The position numbers and the translations under genes are program-made. Below, piece after piece: positions 1-7,128 of a DNA stretch of 12,140 nucleotides (positions are counted from its first letter, which is position 1; every line of letters begins with the position of its first letter). Location: contig CAJMMH010000057.1 of assembly GCA_905214365.1 (NCBI GenBank), positions 1 to 12,140 on the forward strand, in the 5' to 3' direction. The notes under the pieces were generated by a model. That model made no database searches. It worked only from the letters and a program-made list of their open reading frames with translations, and had not been told where the DNA came from. Source of the DNA: an uncultured bacterium. GTDB taxonomy: Bacteria > Bacillota > Clostridia > Lachnospirales > Lachnospiraceae.

Positions 1-1678
1 CATAACCGCCCTGACGAATCTCAATCAGATCACATGCAATATTAGAGCAGTGATCCGCAATTCGCTCATAGCTGGTTGTAATATCAGACAGGATGAACCC
101 CATCTCGATGGTACATTTGCCGCGGCGCAGACGCTCGATATGGCGCTGCTTCAGCTCGTCATTCAGATCATCAATGACCTCTTCCCTCGGTTCCACCTGG
201 CGCGCCTCCTGCAAATCTTCATTTTCAAACGCATGGAACGCACACGTTACAATATCCGTCAGCGCCCTGGAGAAAATCTCCATCTCTTCCAGCGCCTTCT
301 TGGAGAAACCGATCTTCTTCTTATGCATCTCCTTTGCCGCTTCCTCTACATTAACAGCATGATCGGAAATCCGTTCAAAATCTCCGATGCAGTGAAGCAG
401 CAGCGACAGCGTATTGCTGTCGTAATTGGTCAGCTCACGGCTGCTTAACTTTACCAGATAAGAGCCGAGCTCGTCCTCATACCGGTCTACGACATTTTCC
501 AGACGGTTCACCTCTGCTGCCTTTTCCGGATCATATTGATGGATCAGGCTGATGGCAAGCTGCAGCGATTTCTGCGCTTCCTCTGCCATACGGATCGTGA
601 CATTGCGGCACTGCTCAATCGCAAACGCCGGTGTCTCAAGAAAACGGGAATCCAGCAGCATGAAATCGCTGTCTTCCTGGCTTTCTTCCTCTTCCTGCGT
701 TGGCCCGTCCTTGACGGAAATCGTCGCCAGCTTAACTAACTGCTGAGCAAACGGGAACAGCATCACTGTCGCAAAAATATTGAAGCAGCTGTGAATTACC
801 GCAATTCCGCCCGCTATTGCGGATTCATGCAGAAACGCGAACGGATGAATCAGGTTGATCGCATAAAACAGAACCATAAATGCGACAGTTCCGATGATAT
901 TAAAATACAAATGAATCAGCGATGCGCGCTTTGCATTTTTGCTTGCTCCGATCGAAGAAATCAGCGCAGTTACGCAGGTTCCGATATTCTGTCCCATGAT
1001 AATCGGGAGCGCAGTCGCGTACGGAACCGCTCCTGTCATACAGAGCGCCTGCAGAATACCGACAGAAGCGGAAGAACTCTGAATCACCGCTGTAATTACC
1101 GCTCCGGCAAGCATACCGAGAATCGGATTAGAAAACATCAGCAGCAAACTCGTGAATCCTGGAACATCCTTCAACGGTGCAACTGCATTCGTCATTGTTT
1201 CCATACCAAACATCAGCACAGCAAATCCAAGGAAAATGCCTCCGATATCCTGCTTTTTCTGATCCTTGGAAAACATCCGCATTCCGATTCCGATTAATGC
1301 CAGAACCGGGGAAAACGATGACGGCTTCAGCAGCTGCAGAAATACATTGCTTCCCTGAATGCTCGCCAGACTTAAAATCCAGGACGTTACCGTTGTTCCG
1401 ATGTTGGCTCCCATGATAATTCCGACTACCTGCGACAGCTTCATAATACCGGAATTGACAAAGCCGACAACCATAACTGTCGTCGCTGAGGACGACTGAA
1501 TCACAGCAGTCACGCCAAGTCCTAAAAGCACGCCCTTCCAGGTGCTCGACGTCAGCTTTTCCAGGATTTTCTCCAGCTTTCCGCCCGCCATCTTTGCCAG
1601 ACCGTCTCCCATGGTCTCCATTCCATACAGAAAGAGCGCCAGACCGCCAAGCATCGTCAACACGTCAAATAAGCTCAT
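1..1678 (-). CDS. Na+/phosphate cotransporter family protein with C-terminal PhoU-like domains (partial, C-terminus beyond window)
   Basis: Reading the minus strand from ATG at 1678-1676 gives 559 codons with no stop before the window edge. The N-terminal half holds two related membrane repeats of the NaPi-II type (Na_Pi_cotrans family). Each has a QSSS motif (residues 61-64 and 200-203) followed about 30 residues later by a GxNIGT motif (GANIGTT 90-96, GQNIGTC 229-235). In this family these motifs line the Na+/phosphate pathway. From about residue 345 the chain becomes acidic and helical and contains two PhoU-like repeats, with the family-typical (S/A)DH signature at about 438-440 and 541-543. 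Likely role: sodium-driven phosphate uptake (or efflux) at the cytoplasmic membrane, with the PhoU part as a regulatory domain. The start is chosen because GAGGG lies just upstream. A second in-frame ATG five codons earlier would bury that site. Family full length is roughly 540-600 residues, so little is missing. Family assignment is confident; direction of transport is not shown by sequence. Confidence 0.93.
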   Translation of the reverse strand, partial: MSLFDVLTMLGGLALFLYGMETMGDGLAKMAGGKLEKILEKLTSSTWKGVLLGLGVTAVIQSSSATTVMVVGFVNSGIMKLSQVVGIIMGANIGTTVTSWILSLASIQGSNVFLQLLKPSSFSPVLALIGIGMRMFSKDQKKQDIGGIFLGFAVLMFGMETMTNAVAPLKDVPGFTSLLLMFSNPILGMLAGAVITAVIQSSSASVGILQALCMTGAVPYATALPIIMGQNIGTCVTALISSIGASKNAKRASLIHLYFNIIGTVAFMVLFYAINLIHPFAFLHESAIAGGIAVIHSCFNIFATVMLFPFAQQLVKLATISVKDGPTQEEEESQEDSDFMLLDSRFLETPAFAIEQCRNVTIRMAEEAQKSLQLAISLIHQYDPEKAAEVNRLENVVDRYEDELGSYLVKLSSRELTNYDSNTLSLLLHCIGDFERISDHAVNVEEAAKEMHKKKIGFSKKALEEMEIFSRALTDIVTCAFHAFENEDLQEARQVEPREEVIDDLNDELKQRHIERLRRGKCTIEMGFILSDITTSYERIADHCSNIACDLIEIRQGGY

Positions 1679-1694
1679 AATCTTCCCTCTCATA

Positions 1695-1777
1695 CACTCG
1701 GCCCCGCATCCCTGCGGCCAGGCCTGTATTCGACAGGACCTCCCCTTTTTCTTTGGAGCTTTCCTTTTGCCCTGTCT
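1695..1777 (-). promoter_or_regulatory. Candidate structured 5' leader of the Na+/Pi cotransporter gene
   Basis: On the minus strand the leader begins with GACAGG (1776-1771), which can pair with CCTGTC (1737-1732). The enclosed segment contains a CTCC/GGAG pair. A second hairpin follows: CCGCA-GGGA-TGCGG (1717-1704), five perfect pairs closed by a GNRA-type tetraloop, ending about 25 bases before the start codon. The first stem begins almost exactly where transcription should start from the promoter just upstream. It does not match a riboswitch class I can recognise. It could be a cis-regulatory RNA or simply GC-rich leader sequence. Folding and covariation were not computed. Confidence 0.3.
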
Positions 1778-1778
1778 A

Positions 1779-1812
1779 ATCTAATCATACTATAAGATTT
1801 ATGCAAATACCA
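1779..1812 (-). promoter_or_regulatory. Putative promoter of the Na+/Pi cotransporter gene
   Basis: Two overlapping readings exist on the minus strand. One is a good -10 TATGAT (1789-1784) with a poor -35 TGGTAT (1812-1807) at 17 bases. The other is TTGCAT (1806-1801), 16 bases, then TTAGAT (1784-1779). Both put the transcript start at about 1771-1778. The gap from the AEC gene is 266 bases and has no obvious terminator, so read-through from upstream is also possible. Confidence 0.4.
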
Positions 1813-1944
1813 GTAGCGGGCATGTAAAATGTATGTAAAGCAGGCTTATTTTTCAAACATGTGTTCTGTTTCATTGTCCTGCGCAGCTGTTTTCTGCTTT
1901 TCGTTTCACCAAACCGCAGCTTTGCAAATCATTCCAGAACATTT

Positions 1945-2892
1945 TTATACCCAGCTCATTACGCGCATCAGGAACAGCCACATAGTCAGTGTCACCGAGC
2001 TGAACAGCGTCGTAACCAGCACAACACCTGACGTCAGCGTCCCCTCATATCCCATGTTTTTGGCCATGACATAAGAGCTGACTGTCGTTGCCGAACCAAG
2101 CATCACCAGAACAGCAATCAGCTTCTGCTCCCGGAAGCCAATCAGGATCGCAATCGGAAGCAGCAGCGCGGCAAGCACAACCAGCTTGATTGCGGATGCA
2201 ACTGCCGTCAGACGTACCTGCTTCACCGCTTCTTTGAAATTAAAGCTTGCCCCCAGAGAAAGCAGGCCAAGCGGCGTTGCTGTTGATGCCAGGTTCTTGA
2301 TGGTACGCTGCATGATTACCGGCTGCGGAAGCTTCAGGCAGGACCACAGTACACCTGCGGCAATGCCGATCAGAATCGGATTGGTAATAACACCGATACA
2401 GGCTTTTTTCAGTGCTTTTTTGTCCAGCCCCTTCTGTTCCGGATGAAGCAGTGTCAGCACCAGAACCGCAGCGATATTGTACAGCGGCACCGTTGCAAGA
2501 ATCATCAGCGCGCCGATCTCTGCCGATCCGTAAATATTCTGCATAAAAGCGATTCCAATGATCGCCGCGCTGCTGCGGTAGCTGGCCTGAACAAACTCCC
2601 CGCGGACACTGCGCTCAACAAAAAACATGGAGATCACCGCGATCACCGCGATTGCCGCGAACGTCGCAAGAAAGCAGTACAGGACAAATGAGGTATCCCA
2701 TACCTCAGCAAAATCAACGCCAGACAGATCCTGAAACAGCAGCAGCGGAAGCGCGATTCGGAACACAAACTGGTTCATCATCGACGCAAAGCTTTCACTG
2801 ACCCAGCCGATCCGCCGGAACCAGACGCCGACCAGCATTGTAAAGAAAACCGGCATCGCCGCATTCAAGCTGAACAAAAAATCATTTAACAT
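1945..2892 (-). CDS. AEC-family (auxin efflux carrier type) permease
   Basis: A 315-residue, very hydrophobic protein with about ten predicted membrane segments, arranged as two halves of five around a polar central loop at roughly residues 150-165 (PEQKGLDKK). Family-typical stretches are NPILIGIAAGV (171-181), TPLGLLSLGASF (206-217) and VSSYVMAKNMG (271-281). Length fits the bacterial AEC family (about 300-320). Characterised bacterial members export or import small organic acids such as malate; the substrate here cannot be read from sequence. Start at ATG 2892 is supported by GGGAGAGG about 5 bases upstream. It has its own promoter-like region and sits between ilvE and the Na+/Pi gene, all on the same strand. 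A 27-base tandem repeat of a 9-mer encodes AIAVIAVI in one membrane helix (about 80-88). Confidence 0.9.
   Translation of the reverse strand: MLNDFLFSLNAAMPVFFTMLVGVWFRRIGWVSESFASMMNQFVFRIALPLLLFQDLSGVDFAEVWDTSFVLYCFLATFAAIAVIAVISMFFVERSVRGEFVQASYRSSAAIIGIAFMQNIYGSAEIGALMILATVPLYNIAAVLVLTLLHPEQKGLDKKALKKACIGVITNPILIGIAAGVLWSCLKLPQPVIMQRTIKNLASTATPLGLLSLGASFNFKEAVKQVRLTAVASAIKLVVLAALLLPIAILIGFREQKLIAVLVMLGSATTVSSYVMAKNMGYEGTLTSGVVLVTTLFSSVTLTMWLFLMRVMSWV
2632..2658. repeat. Three-copy 9-base tandem repeat inside the AEC permease gene
   Basis: The plus strand reads gatcaccgc, gatcaccgc, gattgccgc. Two copies are exact and the third differs at two positions. The repeat is in frame and encodes an alternating Ala/Ile/Val stretch within a membrane helix. 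Confidence 0.75.
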
Positions 2893-2971
2893 AAACCTCT
2901 CCCTTTCAAATCTCCGCCGAAAATCAGCCGTTTCACCCCCTCTGATAAACGTGCGAAATTCCGGAAATACT

Positions 2972-3004
2972 TATATAGAACAAAGAATGTACCTTGACAC
3001 ATTC
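2972..3004 (-). promoter_or_regulatory. Putative promoter of the AEC permease gene with overlapping palindromic operator
   Basis: On the minus strand, TGTCAA (2999-2994) and TATATA (2977-2972) are separated by 16 bases, predicting a start about 70 bases before the ATG. The -35 half lies inside an inverted repeat GAATGT-N8-ACATTC (2985-3004), a typical size for a dimeric repressor or activator site. No regulator gene is adjacent, so the binding protein is unknown. Confidence 0.4.
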
Positions 3005-3006
3005 TC

Positions 3007-3055
3007 GCGCCTGCGGCGGTCGCTTGCGACATCTACATTGTACGTCGCAGTGCGC
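3007..3055. repeat. Nested inverted repeats upstream of the AEC permease gene
   Basis: TGCGAC (3025-3030) pairs with GTCGCA (3044-3049). An outer pair, GCGC-CTGCG (3007-3015) with CGCAG-T-GCGC (3046-3055), shares bases with it, so the two folds exclude each other. GTCGC/GCGAC also forms a tight palindrome at 3019-3030. The region lies between the ilvE terminator and the AEC promoter. It may be an operator cluster or a degenerate terminator; the function is not established. Confidence 0.45.
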
Positions 3056-3099
3056 ATCCCCGCGGAGCGTTTTTACAAGAAAGCAATTTCCTGTAAAGC

Positions 3100-3139
3100 A
3101 AAAAACAGGGAGCCATTTCCTGTCCGGAAACGCTCCCTG
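3100..3139 (-). terminator. Intrinsic terminator of ilvE
   Basis: On the minus strand an 8-base stem CAGGGAGC / GCTCCCTG (3139-3132 with 3113-3106) encloses a second stem TTTCC/GGAAA and is followed at once by six T (3105-3100). It starts 35 bases past the ilvE stop. Confidence 0.9.
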
Positions 3140-3174
3140 CAGCGCTGCATTGCATGCATTTGCACGTTCAGCAA

Positions 3175-4200
3175 TTATTTAATCTCATAGATCCAGCCTT
3201 CCGGAGCCTTAATGCGGCCCATCTGGATGCCGGTCAGCGTATCATACAGCTTCTGGGTAATCGGTCCCATCTTCTCCATACCGCTCGGCAGGCAGATCTC
3301 GGTTCCATGATCGTTGATCTTTCCGATCGGAGAGATAACTGCTGCGGTTCCGCAAAGTCCAGCCTCGGCAAAGTCCTTTACCTCATCCTTGTAAACAACA
3401 CGCTCCTCAACCTCAAGACCCAGGTACTCTTTTGCAACATAAACAAGAGAACGGCGGGTGATGGACGGCAGAATAGTGTCAGACTTCGGTGTAACAACCT
3501 TTCCGTCCTTGGTTACGAACAGGAAGTTTGCTCCGCCGGTTTCCTCAACCTTGGTTCTGGTTGCGGAATCCAGATACATATTCTCAGCGAATCCCTGTGC
3601 GTGTGCCTCTACGATTGCGTGAAGGCTCATCGCGTAGTTCAGTCCTGCCTTGATGTGACCGGTTCCGTGAGGCGCCGCACGGTCATAGTCGCTGACACGG
3701 ATTACGATCGGCTTCGCGCCGCCCTTGAAGTACGGGCCTACCGGCGTACAGAATACACGGAACTGATACTCATTGGCCGGCTTTACACCGATAACTGCGT
3801 CGCTTCCAAACATATACGGACGGATATAGAGCGTTGCGCCGGAACCATACGGCGGTACATACGCTTCATTTGCCTTTACGACCTGCCTGATCGCCTCTAC
3901 AAAACGATCCTCCGGGAACGGCGGCATCTCCAGTCTCTCTGCGGAATCGTGCATACGCTTCGCATTCAGATCCGGACGGAATACAACAGTACGGCCATCC
4001 TCAGTCGTATATGCCTTCATACCTTCAAACGCGGTCTGTGCATACTGAAGAACACCTGCGCACTCGCTGAGTACTACCTTATCGTCCTCAGTCAGGCATC
4101 CCTCATCCCATGCGCCGTTCTTATAATTAGAGACATAACGCTTATCTGTCTTTACATAGCCAAAGCCAAGATTCGCCCAGTCGATATTCTTTTTTTCCAT
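3175..4200 (-). CDS. ilvE: Branched-chain-amino-acid aminotransferase
   Basis: A 341-residue class IV PLP-dependent aminotransferase that interconverts leucine, isoleucine and valine with their 2-oxo acids using 2-oxoglutarate/glutamate; cytosolic. Visible landmarks: QYAQTAFEGMKAY (52-64), the family's substrate/PLP entry; PYMFGSDAVIGV (128-139); GHIKAGLNYAMS (181-192), with K184 at the position of the Schiff-base lysine; VEETGGANFLF (218-228), the PLP-binding segment after the lysine; and GTAAVISPIG (284-293), which holds the phosphate-binding turn. The longer N-terminus (about 30 residues before the first strand) is typical of the BCAT subgroup resembling the eukaryotic enzymes rather than the shorter E. 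coli IlvE. AAAGGAGG is 8 bases upstream of ATG, so the start is secure. It is monocistronic: own promoter and strong terminator. No T-box or leader peptide is visible. Confidence 0.95.
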   Translation of the reverse strand: MEKKNIDWANLGFGYVKTDKRYVSNYKNGAWDEGCLTEDDKVVLSECAGVLQYAQTAFEGMKAYTTEDGRTVVFRPDLNAKRMHDSAERLEMPPFPEDRFVEAIRQVVKANEAYVPPYGSGATLYIRPYMFGSDAVIGVKPANEYQFRVFCTPVGPYFKGGAKPIVIRVSDYDRAAPHGTGHIKAGLNYAMSLHAIVEAHAQGFAENMYLDSATRTKVEETGGANFLFVTKDGKVVTPKSDTILPSITRRSLVYVAKEYLGLEVEERVVYKDEVKDFAEAGLCGTAAVISPIGKINDHGTEICLPSGMEKMGPITQKLYDTLTGIQMGRIKAPEGWIYEIK

Positions 4201-4208
4201 CTCAACTA

Positions 4209-4216
4209 CCTCCTTT
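4209..4216 (-). promoter_or_regulatory. Ribosome binding site of ilvE
   Basis: Minus strand reads AAAGGAGG ending 8 bases before the ATG, the strongest Shine-Dalgarno match in the window. Confidence 0.85.
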
Positions 4217-4277
4217 AATCCTTATGTACTCTCAAAATCAGGCACACCAAGATTTCGGGAACACATCTTTATTGTTA

Positions 4278-4305
4278 ATCATAGCACCTCAACGAAAAAA
4301 GTCAA
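4278..4305 (-). promoter_or_regulatory. Sigma-A-type promoter of ilvE
   Basis: On the minus strand TTGACT (4305-4300), a 16-base spacer and TATGAT (4283-4278). Transcription should start at about 4271, giving a leader of about 70 bases without an obvious attenuator. The promoter lies only about 35 bases past the hydrogenase stop, where the only inverted repeat is a weak AT-rich CAAAAT/ATTTTG at 4314-4331. Confidence 0.75.
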
Positions 4306-4338
4306 GCTTTCGGCAAAATCTGATTAATTTTGTCATAT

Positions 4339-5883
4339 TCAAACTTTCTCATTGATGAATTTCTTCTTCTGTTCCTGCAGCTCCGGAAGCAATTCCTGAT
4401 ACTTGCTGTCCGACGCGTCCGCGTAAGGAGCCGTCGTTTTATTCTTCGTTACTGCAGCAATTGACTTTTTGATCGGCTGCATCGTTCCGGCTCCGCCGAC
4501 GCATCCGCCCGGACACGCCATGCCCTCCATCAGATACCCGTTGTACTTTCCGGTCTTCGCAAGTATCAGCATCTTCTTGCAGTCCGCCAGCCCTTCCGCA
4601 TTGACTACCTTGACTTCGCGGTCCGGGTCAATCCGGTGAATCGCCTTGACAACCGCAGCCGCTACGCCTCCGGCAACCGCAAAGTTCCGGCCATCGCCGC
4701 TTGCCATTGTCATCGGTGTCTTTTCTGTGATATTATTGAACTCGATTCCTTTCGCCTCAAACATACCCATCACTTCCTCAAAGGTAAGTACAAAGTCCAC
4801 ATCGCTGCGGATGGATCGGCGGCTTGCTTCGAGCTTTTTTGCCGCGCACGGACCGATAAACGCAACCTTGCAGCCAGGATGGTTCTTCTTGGTCATCCGT
4901 CCGGTAAACACCATCGGTGTCAGCGCCATGGAAATGCAGGATGCGTACTGCGGAAACTCCTTCTTCGCCATCACAGACCACGCCGGGCAGCAGGAGGTTG
5001 CCATAAACGGCTGATCCTTCGGCACATGCTCCAGAAAATCCTCCGCCTCATCGATCGTACACAGATCCGCGCCCGCCGCAACCTCAACGATATCAGCAAA
5101 ACCAAGCATCTGCATCGCCTTGCGCAGCTTTTCCGGCGTCAGGTTCGGACCGAACTGACCGACAAATGCCGGGGCAATCGCCGCATAAACCGGCGTGCCG
5201 CTCTTGATTGCCAGAATAGTCTGGAAAATCTGCCCTTTATCCGCAATTGCGCCGAACGGACAGCTGACCAGACACATGCCGCAGGAAACGCATTTGTCCT
5301 GATTGATCGTCGCTCTGCCGTATTCATCCGAACTGATCGCGTTCATGCCGCATGCCTTGGCGCACGGCCGCTCCAGCTTTACAATCGCGTTGTACGGACA
5401 GGCATCCGCGCATTTGCCGCAATGAATACACTTATCATTGTCAATCACCGACTTGCCGCCCTTATGGATTACCGCCCCCTTCGGACAGACCTCCGCGCAC
5501 GGATGCGCCATGCAGCCCTGGCAGACATCGGTAACGCGCATCTCATTGTCCGGGCAGCAGTGGCAGGCAAACCGCAGAATGTTGATCAGCGGCGGCTCAT
5601 AATACCGCTCCGCGACCGCGCTCTCATTGATTCCGTCCGCAATCGGAGAATGCTCCGCCATGGAGCGGTTGGGCAGGCCGATTGCCAGACGCAGACGCTC
5701 GCCGACAATTGCGCGCTCTAAAAACACACTCTCGCGGTAATTGGAAATTTCTCCCGGAATAATCTTATAAGGAAGCTCTTCAATCCGGCCATAGTCCCCG
5801 CCCTCATAGGCAAGCCTTGCGACCTCAGTGAAAATCTTCTGGCGGATTTCCGTGATATCCGTGTAAATTCCTCGCATTGCCAT
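4339..5883 (-). CDS. Monomeric [FeFe]-hydrogenase, group B-like, with N-terminal iron-sulfur domain
   Basis: A 514-residue protein. Residues about 105-215 are ferredoxin-like and Cys-rich: CHCC (107-110), C121xxC124xxxxC129xxxC133P, C152xxC155xxC158xxxC162P, C174xxxC178, and C198xxC201xxC204xxxC208P, enough for several [4Fe-4S] clusters. The rest is the H-cluster domain: TSCCPAW (296-302), GPCAAKKLE (344-352) and EGMACPGGC (453-461). All four expected H-cluster ligands (C299, C346, C457, C461) and the proton-relay cysteine (C298) are present, so the active site looks intact. The second motif begins GPC rather than the MPC of well-studied group A enzymes, and no N-terminal [2Fe-2S] domain or C-terminal small-subunit domain is seen; these fit group B. 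Likely role: ferredoxin-linked H2 evolution or uptake in the cytoplasm. AAGGAGG lies 10 bases upstream. It follows the glycosyltransferase by 15 bases, implying co-transcription. No maturation genes (hydE/F/G) are in the window. The physiological direction is unknown. Confidence 0.9.
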   Translation of the reverse strand: MAMRGIYTDITEIRQKIFTEVARLAYEGGDYGRIEELPYKIIPGEISNYRESVFLERAIVGERLRLAIGLPNRSMAEHSPIADGINESAVAERYYEPPLINILRFACHCCPDNEMRVTDVCQGCMAHPCAEVCPKGAVIHKGGKSVIDNDKCIHCGKCADACPYNAIVKLERPCAKACGMNAISSDEYGRATINQDKCVSCGMCLVSCPFGAIADKGQIFQTILAIKSGTPVYAAIAPAFVGQFGPNLTPEKLRKAMQMLGFADIVEVAAGADLCTIDEAEDFLEHVPKDQPFMATSCCPAWSVMAKKEFPQYASCISMALTPMVFTGRMTKKNHPGCKVAFIGPCAAKKLEASRRSIRSDVDFVLTFEEVMGMFEAKGIEFNNITEKTPMTMASGDGRNFAVAGGVAAAVVKAIHRIDPDREVKVVNAEGLADCKKMLILAKTGKYNGYLMEGMACPGGCVGGAGTMQPIKKSIAAVTKNKTTAPYADASDSKYQELLPELQEQKKKFINEKV

Positions 5884-5898
5884 CGTATTGCTTCCTCC

Positions 5899-6987
5899 TT
5901 ACTTTCCTCCGTTTTTCTGATTCTTGCCAATCATACCTCTGGCTGAATCCGTGTGCCGATCCTTCGCTCCAATTGCTTCCCCCATGCCTGCGCTCTTTAC
6001 CCCGGCAATTTCAGCTGTGCCGACAGTGCTTTCTTCGCCGTTCTCTTTCACGCCGGTTTCCTGCACCTGCTTTTCAATATAAATGGGACGGTTCTTTCCC
6101 TGCATATACATACGCGCGATATACTCCCCGATGATGCCGAGCATCAGCATCTGGATGCCACCGATCAGAAGAATCAGCGCAACAATCGTCGCGTACCCCG
6201 GCACATCCACGCCGCAGATCAGCCGCTTCAATACAACGATAATCAAATAGATAACTGCAAGCAGAGAGGCGCCGCCGCCAAGCACAGTCGCAAGCCGGAG
6301 CGGGGCAGTCGAAAAGCCGATAATTCCCTCCATGGCATATTGAAACAGCTTACGGAAGCTCCACTTGGAGGTTCCTGCATGGCGCTCTTCTACCTGGTAC
6401 GGGATGTAATAGGTTTCAAATCCGACCCAGGAAAAGATTCCCTTGGAAAACCGGTAATACTCCGGAAGGCTGAGAATTGCGTCTACCATCACGCGCCTGC
6501 ACGTCCGGAAATCGCTCGCGCCGTTCACAAAGTCTACTTCACTGACCTGATTGATCAGCTTATAAAACATCCCTTTAAAAAAGGAAAGACTCTTCCCTTC
6601 CTTTCGCTCCTCCTGGTACGCGGCTACGCAGTCATACTCCGGATGCTCATCCAAAATCTCTACCATATGGCGCACAATTTCCGGACGCTGCTGGAGATCC
6701 GCGTCAATCAGCGCGACCAACTCGCCCTTCGCTCTCCGCATACCGGCCAATATCGCGGCTTCTTTGCCGAAATTTCTGGAGAAGTGAACCATCGTCAGAT
6801 TGGCTTCGTCCTTTTTTTCCTCAAACAGGCGTTTCAGCTCATCTGCCGTCCGGTCCCTGCTTCCGTCATTGACCATAACCAGTTCATAATCATATCCGCA
6901 GCCCCGGAATGCTTCCCTGACCGCATCGTAAAATGCCCGTACATTATCCTGTTCGTTGTAACATGGTACTACCAGTGATAACTTCAT
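5899..6987 (-). CDS. GT2 family glycosyltransferase, GtrB/DPM1-like (polyprenyl-phosphate sugar transferase type)
   Basis: A 362-residue protein. Residues 1-230 are a GT-A fold: KLSLVVPCYNE (2-11), VNDGSRDRT (39-47), HFSRNFGKEAAI (68-79), and the metal/nucleotide-binding DADLQ (95-99). ERHAGTSKWS (201-210) is the motif typical of DPM1/GtrB enzymes. Two membrane helices follow (about 232-255 and 265-290), as in GtrB. Family members move a sugar from a nucleotide donor to undecaprenyl phosphate on the inner membrane face, for later use in wall or surface glycosylation. The sugar is not readable. After the last helix there is an unusual hydrophilic tail of about 65 residues, longer than the usual family end. 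Start at ATG 6987 is chosen because AAGGGTGG is 4 bases upstream. The earlier in-frame GTG at 7053 falls inside the promoter. No flippase (GtrA) or acceptor transferase is adjacent; the next gene is the hydrogenase. Confidence 0.9.
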   Translation of the reverse strand: MKLSLVVPCYNEQDNVRAFYDAVREAFRGCGYDYELVMVNDGSRDRTADELKRLFEEKKDEANLTMVHFSRNFGKEAAILAGMRRAKGELVALIDADLQQRPEIVRHMVEILDEHPEYDCVAAYQEERKEGKSLSFFKGMFYKLINQVSEVDFVNGASDFRTCRRVMVDAILSLPEYYRFSKGIFSWVGFETYYIPYQVEERHAGTSKWSFRKLFQYAMEGIIGFSTAPLRLATVLGGGASLLAVIYLIIVVLKRLICGVDVPGYATIVALILLIGGIQMLMLGIIGEYIARMYMQGKNRPIYIEKQVQETGVKENGEESTVGTAEIAGVKSAGMGEAIGAKDRHTDSARGMIGKNQKNGGK

Positions 6988-7044
6988 AGTTCCACCCTTC
7001 TGCCGGGAATCCGTTCCCCCTGCCGGCGATCTTTCTACGCAGTC

Positions 7045-7073
7045 AGTATACACGAATTTTCATAGACTGACAA
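7045..7073 (-). promoter_or_regulatory. Promoter of the GT2-hydrogenase operon
   Basis: On the minus strand TTGTCA (7073-7068), a 17-base spacer and TATACT (7050-7045). The predicted start at about 7038 gives a 50-base leader before ATG 6987. Confidence 0.7.
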
Positions 7074-7108
7074 CTGAATTTTCCGTGTCTGGAATCTATG
7101 GAACGTTC

Positions 7109-7128
7109 GAGTGTCGCAATTGTATCAT
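7109..7128 (+). repeat. Direct repeat copy 1, possible operator
   Basis: A 20-base element, gagtgtcgcaattgtatcat, sharing 17 of 20 bases with 7191-7210. It abuts an extended -10-like box on the same strand, the usual place for a repressor site. Confidence 0.55.

Noticed and set aside
791..1297. Open frame on the plus strand opposite the Na+/Pi gene
   Set aside because: The minus strand carries the recognisable QSSS and PhoU-like motifs across this region; the plus frame has no coherent protein features.
1695..1777. Cyclic di-GMP-I riboswitch
   Set aside because: The segment ACAGGGCAAA resembles the start of that class, but the following conserved GACGCAAAGCC core and receptor hairpin are absent.
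3154..4218. Long open frame on the plus strand opposite ilvE
   Set aside because: It lies fully antisense to a confidently identified gene, is rich in Arg, Cys, His and Leu, and has no family resemblance. It is a codon-bias shadow.
4201..4277. T-box or attenuator in front of ilvE
   Set aside because: The leader is only about 70 bases and contains no T-box core motif, leader peptide with branched-chain codons, or terminator hairpin.
4636..5721. Long open frame on the plus strand opposite the hydrogenase
   Set aside because: Antisense to a gene with all catalytic motifs; its Arg/His-rich composition is typical of a reverse-strand shadow.
6988..7053. Upstream GTG start for the GT2 gene
   Set aside because: It would lie between the -35 and -10 boxes of the predicted promoter, and ATG 6987 has a good ribosome binding site immediately before the conserved KLSLVVPCYNE start of the domain.
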